Made by a program: the position numbers and the translations under genes. Shown here one piece after another: positions 1 to 7,082 of a DNA stretch of 11,029 bases (positions within the stretch are counted from its first letter, which is position 1; each line of letters begins with the position of its first letter). Under the pieces are notes generated by a model. It had not been told where the DNA came from. It saw only the letters and a program-made list of their open reading frames with translations, and did not search any database. This stretch comes from Bacteroidota bacterium (GTDB taxonomy: Bacteria; Bacteroidota; Ignavibacteria; Ignavibacteriales; Melioribacteraceae), in assembly GCA_021812745.1 (NCBI GenBank), contig JAKAMS010000055.1, positions 1-11,029 of the forward strand, in the 5' to 3' direction.

Positions 1-245
1 GAAATTAACGCAGCAGATTCACCGGAAGATATTTTTTCAAATAGCTCGCGCGATGTTTCTTCCTGATTATGTTCGTTAAGTGAAAGAAGTTCCTTTTCAA
101 TTTTGAAATGTGATAAAAGCCGTCTTGTTTCTTTGAATTCTTCGCAGATAATAAAATCAACTGACTTAAGAGTGTTTAAAGCACGGAGTGTAATGTCTTC
201 GTAATTTCCGATTGGTGTAGAAACGATGTAGAGTTTTGATGCCAT
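1..245 (-). CDS. rsmI: RsmI-family 16S rRNA 2'-O-methyltransferase, 3'-truncated by window edge
   Basis: N-terminal 81 residues of a tetrapyrrole-methylase-fold SAM-dependent methyltransferase. RsmI methylates the ribose of C1402 in the 16S rRNA decoding centre. Visible: the N-terminal strand and glycine loop LYIVSTPIGNYEDITLRAL (residues 5-23), a LLSHF segment (43-47), the NEHN motif (57-60), and GESAALI (75-81), which in the family leads into SDAGTP just beyond the edge. The usual CEDTRxT motif reads CEEFKETRRLL (34-44), so the conserved Asp-Thr-Arg is replaced. That makes a divergent RsmI or a close paralogue possible. The ATG is preceded by only a weak A-rich stretch. It starts 13 bases after the U-tract of the proS terminator, so its own promoter is not obvious and read-through from proS is possible. 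The family call is secure; exact orthology is less so. Confidence 0.85.
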   Translation of the reverse strand, partial: MASKLYIVSTPIGNYEDITLRALNTLKSVDFIICEEFKETRRLLSHFKIEKELLSLNEHNQEETSRELFEKISSGESAALI

Positions 246-257
246 ATTTTCTTAATG

Positions 258-281
258 AAAAAGCGCAGTGTTTAACTGCGC
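258..281 (-). terminator. Intrinsic terminator after proS
   Basis: A perfect 7-bp stem (GCGCAGT at 263-269 pairing with ACTGCGC at 275-281) encloses a 5-base loop. On the minus strand it is followed by five U residues (258-262). The plus strand also carries T6 just after the stem (283-288), so it looks bidirectional. It sits between the proS stop (297) and the rsmI start (245) and would end most proS transcripts. Confidence 0.75.
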
Positions 282-296
282 CTTTTTTATTAATTA

Positions 297-1982
297 CTAA
301 AAAGGCTCCTGAAGCTGATCCAACAGTTTATCCAACTCAACAATCTTTTTCTGTCCTGACTTTCTATTTTTTAATTCAACTTTTCCATCTTTCAAATTCT
401 TTTCACCAACAATAACCTGAACCGGCATACCAAGCAGATCAGCATCATTGAATTTGAATCCTGCGCTCGCATCCATACGGTCGTCAAAAAGTACCTCATA
501 ACCGTCAGCTATTAGATCAATGTAAATCCGCTCGCAAGTTTCAGAGACGAAAGCGTTTTTCATATTCAATCCGATTAAATGTATGTCGAATGGATTAAGC
601 GGTTCTTTCCAAACAATTCCTTTATCGTCGAAATTTTGTTCTATAAAACATGCGAACACGCGGTCAACTCCAATTCCGTAGCTTCCCATAACAATCGGTT
701 TTTCTTTTCCATTCTCATCCAGGAAATTAACGCCGAGTGCTTCGGAATATTTTGTTCCAAGCTTAAAAATATGTCCTAGTTCAATTGCTTTGAAAACTTC
801 AAGAGTTGAACCGCAGCGGATACACTTTTCGCCGCTTTCGGTAGTGCGCAAATCAAAATATTCAATTTTAGGTGCGTCGCGTTTTAAATCTAAACCGCCA
901 ATGTGATAATCATTTTTGTTCGCACCGCTGTAAAGATTGTTTCCGCCTTTGAGGAGATTATCGGCAATAGTCCTATGTGGAAAATTAATCGGTCCGATTG
1001 AACCGGCATCGGCGCCGGTAATTTCTTTTAATTCATCCGGATGAGCGGGGCGAACTACGCCTCCGAGAACGGAAGTAAGTTTTGTCTCGTTCACTTCATC
1101 GTTGCCTAGCATTAATACTAATACAGGCTGACCGTCATGAATATAGATTCTCGATTTTGCAGTCTCATGTTCATCAATTTTTAGGAATGCGCAGAGTTCA
1201 TCAATTGATTTTACATTCGGTGTGGAAATTTCGTAAACAGTTTTACTTTCCTCATGATGTTTTGCGATAACCGCTACCGATTCAGCAACTTCAGCATTAG
1301 CAGCATATCCGCATTTTTCGCAATATGCAACTGTATCTTCTCCGGCAGAACTCTTAACCATAAATTCTTCTGATTTGCTTCCGCCCATAGCACCGCTTGA
1401 AGCGCCAACGATAAAATATTTTATTCCACATCTGTCAAATATTGAACGGTATGCTTTATCATGAAGAGCGTAACCAACATCCAATCCGGCAGTGTCTTTA
1501 TCAAGAGTGTAAGCGTCTTTCATTATAAATTGTCTTCCGCGTATTACGCCGCTGCGCGGACGGGGTTCATTTCTAAACTTGGTTTGAATCTGATACCAAA
1601 TTTGAGGCATATCTTTATATGAAACGATGGAACCTTTTGCATGAAAAGCTACAATTTCTTCATGTGTAGGAGCTAAAACGTATTCCCGGTTTTTTATTTG
1701 AAAAAGAATATCACCGAATGCTTCAACGCGTCCGGTTTGTTCCCAAATCTCTTTCGGGTTTAAACCCGGAAAATGAAATTCCTGTCCGCCTATTGCGTTC
1801 ATCTCTTCACGGATGATATCCATAATTTTTCTAAGCACTTTATATCCAAGCGGAAGCCATGTATAAATTCCCGCCGAAACTTGTCTGACTAATCCTGAAC
1901 GGATCATTAGAATATGGCTTGGAATTACTGCGTCATTTGGCACTTCTTTTAATGTCGGTATAAATGATTTACTTAATCTCAT
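297..1982 (-). CDS. proS: Prolyl-tRNA synthetase, bacterial type with editing domain
   Basis: Class II aminoacyl-tRNA synthetase that charges tRNA-Pro in the cytoplasm. At 561 residues it is close to the 572 of E. coli. Motif 1 lies around residues 32-60 (AGIYTWLPLGYKVLRKI). The substrate-binding THEE loop is at 106-109. Motif 2 is FRNEPRPRSGVIRGRQFIMKD (136-156). Motif 3 is GSYGIGVDR (433-441). Between motifs 2 and 3 (about 230-385) is the INS editing domain that hydrolyses Ala-tRNA-Pro. It includes NETK (298-301), GSIGP (327-331) and a Lys (K276) that probably matches the editing Lys279 of E. coli. A CxxC pair (387/390) precedes the EVGHIF-like ELGHIFKLGTKYSEAL. The anticodon-binding domain (about 462-558) includes the LFDDR motif (498-502). 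The ATG has no Shine-Dalgarno sequence. The start is supported by the N-terminus matching the family (MRLSKSFIPTLKEVP) and by a candidate promoter just upstream. Confidence 0.98.
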   Translation of the reverse strand: MRLSKSFIPTLKEVPNDAVIPSHILMIRSGLVRQVSAGIYTWLPLGYKVLRKIMDIIREEMNAIGGQEFHFPGLNPKEIWEQTGRVEAFGDILFQIKNREYVLAPTHEEIVAFHAKGSIVSYKDMPQIWYQIQTKFRNEPRPRSGVIRGRQFIMKDAYTLDKDTAGLDVGYALHDKAYRSIFDRCGIKYFIVGASSGAMGGSKSEEFMVKSSAGEDTVAYCEKCGYAANAEVAESVAVIAKHHEESKTVYEISTPNVKSIDELCAFLKIDEHETAKSRIYIHDGQPVLVLMLGNDEVNETKLTSVLGGVVRPAHPDELKEITGADAGSIGPINFPHRTIADNLLKGGNNLYSGANKNDYHIGGLDLKRDAPKIEYFDLRTTESGEKCIRCGSTLEVFKAIELGHIFKLGTKYSEALGVNFLDENGKEKPIVMGSYGIGVDRVFACFIEQNFDDKGIVWKEPLNPFDIHLIGLNMKNAFVSETCERIYIDLIADGYEVLFDDRMDASAGFKFNDADLLGMPVQVIVGEKNLKDGKVELKNRKSGQKKIVELDKLLDQLQEPF

Positions 1983-2012
1983 GAGAATATTTTTTTGTTA
2001 TTAAATGTTTGA

Positions 2013-2020
2013 CAAAGATA
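2013..2020 (-). promoter_or_regulatory. Candidate proS promoter, -7 element TATCTTTG
   Basis: On the minus strand this reads TATCTTTG, a full match to the Bacteroidota TAnnTTTG -7 consensus. It predicts a transcript start near 2006 and a 5' leader of about 24 bases before proS. No good -33 TTTG lies at the usual 19-20-base spacing; the nearest TTG (2035-2037) is too close. The same eight bases recur in the opposite orientation ahead of the plus-strand cluster. Confidence 0.45.
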
Positions 2021-2066
2021 AGAAATGAGGGTGGCAATTAAAAATAACGAGAAGAAGCAATATCAA

Positions 2067-2097
2067 TTTCAGACAAATCTTTTTCTCCTTATCTTTG
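2067..2097 (+). promoter_or_regulatory. Candidate Bacteroidota-type promoter for the hydrolase-decarboxylase-marC cluster
   Basis: TATCTTTG at 2090-2097 matches the -7 consensus TAnnTTTG. A TTTC at 2067-2070, one base off the -33 TTTG, sits 19 bases upstream, which is the usual spacing. The predicted transcript start is near 2104. The 5' leader would be about 25 bases and contains AAGGA (2118-2122), 7 bases before the ATG at 2130. Confidence 0.5.
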
Positions 2098-2129
2098 ATT
2101 ATAAAATGAGAACGGACAAGGAATGACCT

Positions 2130-2969
2130 ATGACTGATTTCGATCCGGTAATTGAAGACCAAATCTATAATCCAGATTCTCCCGCCTCTACAATGCCTGT
2201 TGTTTTTGAAAGTTACGGATCTAAACTTCTGGGAACGTTGTTTCTCTCAGCAGGTTCAGGACTGCATCCGGTAATTATACTTTTACATGGCTTCCCCGGT
2301 TATGAAGTAAGTTATGATCTTGCTCATGTTTTCCGGAGGCAGGGTTTTAATGTTCTAGTGTTTCATTACAGAGGATGTTTGGGAAGCGGAGGAGAGTATC
2401 TTTGGAAAAATTTAGTTGAGGATGTTACAAGCGCAATAAATTTTACTAAGAGTGAATATGCAAAAGATAAATTTCACAATGATCCGGATAAAATAATTTT
2501 AATGGGGCACAGCATGGGCGGATTCGCCGCGCTTTTCAATGCAATAAATTTTGAAGAGATAAAATATGCCGCGTCGCTTGCAGGTTTCAATGCCGGCTTC
2601 TTTGGCGGATTGATTGAATCGAACAAACCGGTTTATGAATTCAGCGCGCAGCATTTGCAGCCCTCAATGGATTTTGTAAAATGCAGTTCCGCCGAAACTC
2701 TTCTCAATGAATTGATCACTTACAAAAACGAATGGAATCTTTTAAGTCATATTGGAAAATTATCGGATAAAAATTTACTGATCGTCGGCGCAAAAAATGA
2801 TTCAACTACACCGATGGAAATTCATCATCAGCCGTTAGTCAATTCTTTGAAAATGAATAACGCAAAAAATGTTAAAGAGTTTATCTTGGAAACCGGACAT
2901 TCATTTGCAGATAAACGGATTACTCTGGCAAGAATAATCTCAGAATGGTTGAAAGAGATAAAATTTTAA
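2130..2969 (+). CDS. Alpha/beta hydrolase, serine-nucleophile family
   Basis: Soluble 279-residue alpha/beta-hydrolase-fold protein, probably a cytoplasmic esterase or peptidase-like hydrolase of unknown substrate; no signal peptide is visible. HGFPG (53-57) forms the oxyanion-hole turn. YRGCLGSGGEY (80-90) is typical of dienelactone-hydrolase/prolyl-oligopeptidase-like members. The nucleophile elbow is GHSMGG (126-131), Ser128. The acid is probably Asp224 in GAKNDSTTP and the base His257 in ETGHSF, so the triad is complete and in the right order. The start at 2130 is chosen because AAGGA lies 7 bases upstream and the in-frame ATG at 2106 runs into a TGA after six codons. It is the first gene of a likely three-gene operon: 21 bases separate it from the decarboxylase. 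The substrate cannot be read from sequence; a role linked to the amine or amino acid handled by the next gene is only a guess. Confidence 0.88.
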   Translation: MTDFDPVIEDQIYNPDSPASTMPVVFESYGSKLLGTLFLSAGSGLHPVIILLHGFPGYEVSYDLAHVFRRQGFNVLVFHYRGCLGSGGEYLWKNLVEDVTSAINFTKSEYAKDKFHNDPDKIILMGHSMGGFAALFNAINFEEIKYAASLAGFNAGFFGGLIESNKPVYEFSAQHLQPSMDFVKCSSAETLLNELITYKNEWNLLSHIGKLSDKNLLIVGAKNDSTTPMEIHHQPLVNSLKMNNAKNVKEFILETGHSFADKRITLARIISEWLKEIKF

Positions 2970-2990
2970 AAAAAGAATAAGAGCATAAAC

Positions 2991-4448
2991 ATGATCGTGA
3001 AAAAAAAATCTGGCGATATGCCTGCGGAAGAATTTAGGAAGTATGGTTATGAATTAATTGATTGGGTTGCCAACTATCTAGAAAACGTCGCTTCATTTCC
3101 TGTCTTCCCAAACATCAAACCTGGCGATGTTAAAGCGCACTTGCCGCTCAGCGCACCTAAAACCGGTGAAGAGTTAAATGCAATTATTGCCGATGTTGAT
3201 AAAATAATTATACCCGGAACAACTCATTGGCAGCATCCGAACTTTATGGCATATTTTAATTCTACAGCCAGCGGACCCGGAATACTGGCTGAACTACTGA
3301 GTGCGGCATTTAACGTTAATGCAATGGTTTGGAAATCCGCGCCGGCTTCAACTGAACTTGAAGAAACTGTTTTGAATTGGTTTAGAGAATTAATGAATCT
3401 GCCCAAAGAGTTTCGGGGAATAATTTATGATACTGCGTCGGTAAGTTCTATGCATGCGATCGCTTCTGCCCGTGAATCGGTTGAATATGATATCCGAAAA
3501 AAAGGAATGAGCGGCGCTCCTAAATTAAAATTGTATTGTTCGGAACATGCGCATTCATCAATAGAGAAAGGCGCGCTAACGCTTGGAATTGGACTGGAAG
3601 GAATTAGGAAAATTCCGGTTGATACTGAATTTAGAATGATTCCTTCTGAACTTGAAAATGCAATTAAAGAAGACCGGACGAATGGTTTCTTGCCTTTTTG
3701 TGCCGTTGCAACTATTGGAACAACATCAACGACAAGCGTTGATCCGGTTGATGAGATTGCATCAATCTGCGAGCGGGAAAAAATTTGGCTTCATGTTGAC
3801 GGCGCTCATGCAGGTGTTACTGCAATGTTGCCCGAAATGAAAAATCATTTCAAGGGTCTTGAACGCGCCGATTCTTTTGTTGTAAATCCTCACAAATGGT
3901 TATTTGTTCCGGTTGATCTTAGCATTTTGTTTACCCGCAAACCGGAAGTTCTTAAGCAGGCATTTTCACTTGTTGCCGAATATTTAAAGACAGCAGAAGA
4001 TTCTGTTGTGGAAAATTATATGGATTATGGAATTCAGCTTGGCAGAAGATTCCGCTCTCTAAAACTTTGGTTTGTTCTACGGTATTTTGGTGTGGAAGGT
4101 TTACAATCAAGATTGCGCGAGCATATTCGTCTTGGACAACTTTTTGCAAAATGGATTGATGAAGACCAAAATTTTGAACGTTTAGCGCCCACACCGTTCA
4201 GCACAATTTGCTTCAGAGCAAAACCAAAAAATGAAAATGACGAAAATAAATTGAATGTGTTAAATGAAGAGCTGTTAAACACGGTCAATTCAACCGGAAA
4301 AATTTTTCTTACACACACAAAATTAAATGGAAAGTTTACGGTTCGCATGGTAATATCGGGATTGAGAACAGAAGAAAATCATGTTGAACTTGCTTGGAAA
4401 GTTATTCGAGAAGAGTTCAATAAAATTTTATCAAGAGGAAAAATCTGA
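2991..4448 (+). CDS. PLP-dependent aromatic-L-amino-acid decarboxylase-type enzyme (group II)
   Basis: Cytoplasmic pyridoxal-phosphate decarboxylase, 485 residues, the usual length for the aromatic amino acid (DOPA/Trp/Tyr/Phe) branch. Visible: THWQHPNFMAYF (78-89) of the substrate pocket; AHSS (187-190), whose His188 should stack on PLP; TIGTTSTTSVDP (241-252); VDGAHAG (269-275), whose Asp270 should bind the pyridine nitrogen; and NPHKW (299-303), with Lys302 the Schiff-base lysine. Tyr331 in EYLKT aligns with the mobile-loop Tyr332 of human AADC, which is needed for decarboxylation rather than aldehyde formation. LGRRFRSLKLWFVLRYFG (350-367) is nearly identical to animal and plant enzymes. 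The residue before RRFRSLK is Gly351; in plant enzymes Gly here goes with indolic and Ser with phenolic substrates, a weak hint of tryptophan preference. Annotation as tyrosine decarboxylase or glutamate decarboxylase-like is possible but fits less well. Its TGA overlaps the marC ATG. Confidence 0.92.
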   Translation: MIVKKKSGDMPAEEFRKYGYELIDWVANYLENVASFPVFPNIKPGDVKAHLPLSAPKTGEELNAIIADVDKIIIPGTTHWQHPNFMAYFNSTASGPGILAELLSAAFNVNAMVWKSAPASTELEETVLNWFRELMNLPKEFRGIIYDTASVSSMHAIASARESVEYDIRKKGMSGAPKLKLYCSEHAHSSIEKGALTLGIGLEGIRKIPVDTEFRMIPSELENAIKEDRTNGFLPFCAVATIGTTSTTSVDPVDEIASICEREKIWLHVDGAHAGVTAMLPEMKNHFKGLERADSFVVNPHKWLFVPVDLSILFTRKPEVLKQAFSLVAEYLKTAEDSVVENYMDYGIQLGRRFRSLKLWFVLRYFGVEGLQSRLREHIRLGQLFAKWIDEDQNFERLAPTPFSTICFRAKPKNENDENKLNVLNEELLNTVNSTGKIFLTHTKLNGKFTVRMVISGLRTEENHVELAWKVIREEFNKILSRGKI

Positions 4449-5086
4449 TGGATAGAATTTTTCAATTCAGCTTGCTTGCGTTTACTTCGCTTTTTACAAT
4501 GGTAACGCCGTTCGGAGTAATTCCGTTATTCAGCACACTAACTTCTAATATGTCATCAAGAGAGGTGAGAAAAATTGCCTTTAAGGGAGTTGCTACAGCG
4601 TTTACCATTGTAGTGTTATTCGCTTTAGCCGGAAATTTTATATTTGATTTTTTCCACATCTCGATTAACGGATTGAAAATTGTCGGCGGCGTACTTTTCT
4701 TTATGTCCGGATACGATATGCTGAACGCAAAAATAAAACGCGCAAAGGAAGAAGAAGAGAACCATACTGAATTCATGAACGATTTTGCAATTACACCGCT
4801 CGGTATCCCAATCATTTGCGGACCCGGAACCATAACAGTAACAATTGTGCTTTTCAATGACGCCAGAAATCTTTCGGAAAAAGCTATTCTATTTTCCGTT
4901 GTGATTATAGTTCTGCTGATTACATATTTAATGCTGATAAGCAGCAGAAAAATTCTTTCTGTGCTCGGAGATAGCGGCAATAAAGTTCTGATGAGAATTA
5001 TGGGATTAATAGTTATGATGATTGCGGTAGAATTAATGTTTGGCGGATTAACTCCTTTGGTAAGAGAAATGTTTCTTGTTAAATGA
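4448..5086 (+). CDS. MarC family (UPF0056) integral membrane protein
   Basis: Inner-membrane protein of 212 residues with about six hydrophobic segments (roughly 5-30, 44-69, 72-92, 113-136, 146-166, 178-202) and a charged loop (94-110, KIKRAKEEEENH). Family hallmarks are TPFGVIPLF (20-28), ITPLGIPIICGPGTITV (115-131) and RIMGLIVMMIAVELMFGG (183-200). MarC was first linked to antibiotic resistance but that role was later withdrawn; some relatives have been proposed as neutral amino acid transporters, so the substrate is unknown. The ATG shares one base with the decarboxylase stop (TGATG), and AAGAGGAA (4433-4440) upstream is a good ribosome site. This indicates translational coupling and suggests transport of the substrate or product of the decarboxylase (inference). 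After the stop, only an AU-only inverted repeat (ATAAAT/ATTTAT, 5086-5100) lies in the 75-base convergent gap, with no convincing terminator. Confidence 0.92.
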   Translation: MDRIFQFSLLAFTSLFTMVTPFGVIPLFSTLTSNMSSREVRKIAFKGVATAFTIVVLFALAGNFIFDFFHISINGLKIVGGVLFFMSGYDMLNAKIKRAKEEEENHTEFMNDFAITPLGIPIICGPGTITVTIVLFNDARNLSEKAILFSVVIIVLLITYLMLISSRKILSVLGDSGNKVLMRIMGLIVMMIAVELMFGGLTPLVREMFLVK

Positions 5087-5161
5087 TAAATGATATTTAT
5101 TTATAATCTCATTCATGAATACAAGATTAAGAGCATAAACGAGATCAAGAATAGATAAGTT

Positions 5162-6073
5162 CTAGAATAAACCTTCTACAGAAAGATATCTTTCACCTGT
5201 ATCATAGTTGAATGTAAGAATTTTTTTTCCGCCTTCGGTTCCGTTAATTTTTTTTGATACCGCCGCCAGTGATGCGCCGGATGAAATTCCCACAAACAAA
5301 GCTTCTTCTTTTGCCGCTCTCTGTGTAAACTCGTACGCTTCTTCTTTCGTAATAGTTATTACTTCATCTATCAATGATGTATCAAGAATCTTTGGAATGA
5401 ATCCCGCGCCAAGCCCTTGTAAAGGGTGAGGTCCCGGTTGTCCTCCCGAAAGAACAGGAGATGCAGAAGGTTCTACGGCAACCACTTTTAATTTTGGAAA
5501 TTTTGCTTTAAGAATTTTTGATACACCCGTAATATGTCCTCCTGTTCCAACACCGGTTATTAAATAGTCAAATCCTTCCGGGAAATCATTTAAAATTTCA
5601 TGTGCGGTAGTTCGTATATGAACTTCAACATTGGCTTGATTCTCAAACTGCTGGGGAATCCAAACTTTTGGATTTTTTGCAGCGTACTCATTTGCCTTGG
5701 CAATTGCGCCCTTCATGCCGAGCTCGCGCGGAGTCAATTCTAGCTTTGCACCGTATGCAGCCAATATTTTCCTTCTTTCGATAGACATTGATTCCGGCAT
5801 AACAAGAATTAATTCATATTTCTTAACTGCAGCTACCATTGCCAGACCTATTCCTGTATTGCCGGATGTTGGTTCAACAATTACGCTATCCGGTTTGAGA
5901 ATTCCTTTCTTCTCGGCGTCTTCAATCATAGCAAGAGCAATTCTATCTTTAATACTTCCGCCGGGATTTGCTTTTTCGAGTTTCATCCAGACTTCATTTT
6001 TATTTCCGAAAATGTTGTTGATCCTGATATGCGGCGTATTGCCGATTGTCTCTAGTATGTTCAACGCTCTCAT
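5162..6073 (-). CDS. cysK: Cysteine synthase A (O-acetylserine sulfhydrylase)
   Basis: PLP enzyme making L-cysteine from O-acetylserine and sulfide in the cytoplasm; 303 residues, standard for CysK. PGGSIKDR (37-44) contains the Schiff-base Lys42. TSGNTG (69-74) is the substrate carboxylate loop and also the docking site for the CysE C-terminus. GVGTGGH (174-180) is the PLP-phosphate loop. Gln142 in PQQFENQAN (140-148), GISSGAS (262-268) and DTGERYLS (291-298) complete the signature. The extra C-terminal domain of cystathionine beta-synthase is absent, and the sequence looks more like CysK than CysM. The gene follows cysE by 12 bases. AAAGG, overlapping the cysE stop codon, lies 9 bases before the ATG and supports this start and tight coupling. 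It ends convergently to marC. Confidence 0.96.
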   Translation of the reverse strand: MRALNILETIGNTPHIRINNIFGNKNEVWMKLEKANPGGSIKDRIALAMIEDAEKKGILKPDSVIVEPTSGNTGIGLAMVAAVKKYELILVMPESMSIERRKILAAYGAKLELTPRELGMKGAIAKANEYAAKNPKVWIPQQFENQANVEVHIRTTAHEILNDFPEGFDYLITGVGTGGHITGVSKILKAKFPKLKVVAVEPSASPVLSGGQPGPHPLQGLGAGFIPKILDTSLIDEVITITKEEAYEFTQRAAKEEALFVGISSGASLAAVSKKINGTEGGKKILTFNYDTGERYLSVEGLF

Positions 6074-6085
6074 TTTGTTTTGCCT

Positions 6086-6949
6086 TTAGATTATGAATTC
6101 AATGGTGTCTTCGAAATTTTGATTGCTTCTAACGCGGACTTCACTTTTGTTGTAAACAATAGAATTTGCAGGAATGCTTTGAGTTATCCATGCATTTCCG
6201 CCAATGATGCTTTTTTCTCCAATCACAGTATTTCCGCCAAGAATTACAGCCTGAGAATAAATAATTACATCATCGTTAATCGTTGGATGCCGTTTTGTTT
6301 GAGAAAGAGATTTATCAACGCTTAATGCGCCAAGTGTAACGCCTTGATATATCTTAACGTTTTTGCCAATCTCTGTTGTCTCGCCTATAACTATTCCGGT
6401 TCCGTGATCAATGAAAAACGGAGAACCGATTTTAGCGCCGGGGTGAATATCTATTCCCGTCTTTTCGTGCGCGTGCTCGGTTAGTATTCTTGGAATGATT
6501 GGTAAGTTGAGTTTATATAGTTCGTGAGCAATTCTATAGATGCAGATAGCCATAAACCCCGGGTAGGCAAGTATTACTTCATCCACACTTTCTGCCGCGG
6601 GATCACCTTGATAAATAGCTTCCGCATCCGCCCATAGTTTATCATGAATCACCGGTATTTGAAGAGTAAATTTTTTGGCAATCAAAGTTGCGTCTTCAGA
6701 GAAATGTGAGTTAAGATTTTTTAGAAGACTTATCAAATTTCTCTCTAAAAGTTGAAGCTTTGCCAGAACATCTTCCTGCGAATAATAGATTTTGTTGGAA
6801 AAGTGCGGGAATAGGAAATCTATAAGTTCCTTTAAATAATCTATTGCTTCTGTCTTCAGCGACAAAGTGCATGAATGCGTTTGTCGTTTGTCAAGCAACG
6901 TAGCGGCAAAATCTAAAAATGAAGTGGTTTTACTTTGTTCTTGTTTCAT
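6086..6949 (-). CDS. cysE: Serine O-acetyltransferase
   Basis: Transfers acetyl from acetyl-CoA to L-serine, the committed step of cysteine synthesis. 287 residues: an alpha-helical N-terminal domain (1-150) with GDPAAESVDEVILAYPGF (115-132), then a left-handed beta-helix of hexapeptide repeats (about 163-265). Catalytic residues are visible as Asp167 in DIHP and His182 in DHGTG, matching Asp143 and His158 of E. coli. KRHPTI (219-224) forms the acetyl-CoA/serine-site loop. The segment GALSVDKSLSQTKRHP is longer than the E. coli GGTGKTGGDRHP. The chain ends FEDTIEFII; a C-terminal isoleucine is what inserts into the CysK active site in the cysteine synthase complex. There is no Shine-Dalgarno sequence before the ATG. 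cysE is the first large gene of a cysE-cysK operon and lies 54 bases downstream of a poly-Cys leader frame that probably controls it. Confidence 0.96.
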   Translation of the reverse strand: MKQEQSKTTSFLDFAATLLDKRQTHSCTLSLKTEAIDYLKELIDFLFPHFSNKIYYSQEDVLAKLQLLERNLISLLKNLNSHFSEDATLIAKKFTLQIPVIHDKLWADAEAIYQGDPAAESVDEVILAYPGFMAICIYRIAHELYKLNLPIIPRILTEHAHEKTGIDIHPGAKIGSPFFIDHGTGIVIGETTEIGKNVKIYQGVTLGALSVDKSLSQTKRHPTINDDVIIYSQAVILGGNTVIGEKSIIGGNAWITQSIPANSIVYNKSEVRVRSNQNFEDTIEFII

Positions 6950-6988
6950 AATAATTCTATCAGTTTGTTAAGAAATAAATTCGAATGA

Positions 6989-7082
6989 AAAACAATAAAG
7001 AGATTAGCAACAACAACAAGTCTTGGAAAGTCCGCAGAAAGTTGTAGAAGTGATAGAGACGTTGTGCCCGGTCTCTTGTTTT
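6989..7082 (-). promoter_or_regulatory. Possible attenuator: alternative RNA pairings around the poly-Cys codons
   Basis: Two mutually exclusive pairings are visible in the minus-strand transcript. (a) AGAGAC (7071-7076) with GTCTCT (7055-7060), a 6-bp stem with a 10-base loop inside the leader frame. (b) AAAACAAGAGA (7072-7082) with TCTC (7000-7003), a 4-base bulge, then TTGTTTT (6989-6995), which lies directly after the leader stop codon. Both use the AGAGA segment. A ribosome paused on the Cys codons (7007-7018) would cover the TCTC half of pairing b and disfavour it. The stems are AU-rich and no GC-rich hairpin with a U-tract follows, so this is not a classical intrinsic terminator. If real, it might act through Rho or through access to the cysE start. 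The pairings are seen; the mechanism is inferred. Confidence 0.3.

Noticed and set aside
2106..2126. In-frame ATG at 2106 as an upstream start of the hydrolase
   Set aside because: It meets a TGA after six codons, so it cannot extend the gene; the six-codon frame has no notable content.
4462..4980. A 172-codon minus-strand open frame opposite marC
   Set aside because: It lies entirely within marC on the other strand, and its composition mirrors the hydrophobic MarC codons; no motif or ribosome site supports it.
2978..5140. The 13-mer TAAGAGCATAAAC occurs both before the decarboxylase ATG (2978-2990) and in the marC-cysK gap (5128-5140), with partial similarity on either side
   Set aside because: About one exact 13-mer repeat is expected by chance in AT-rich sequence of this length, and the second copy leads no gene. 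It may be a small duplication scar but cannot be supported.
5086..5161. Bidirectional terminator between marC and cysK
   Set aside because: Only AU-only or imperfect inverted repeats are present (ATAAAT/ATTTAT, and AATCT/AGATT around 5105-5128), without a following U-tract of the expected kind.
6950..7003. A classical intrinsic terminator between the Cys codons and cysE
   Set aside because: No GC-rich stem followed by a U-tract exists here; the only T-run (6988-6992) is part of an AU-rich pairing, so ordinary terminator attenuation is not supported.
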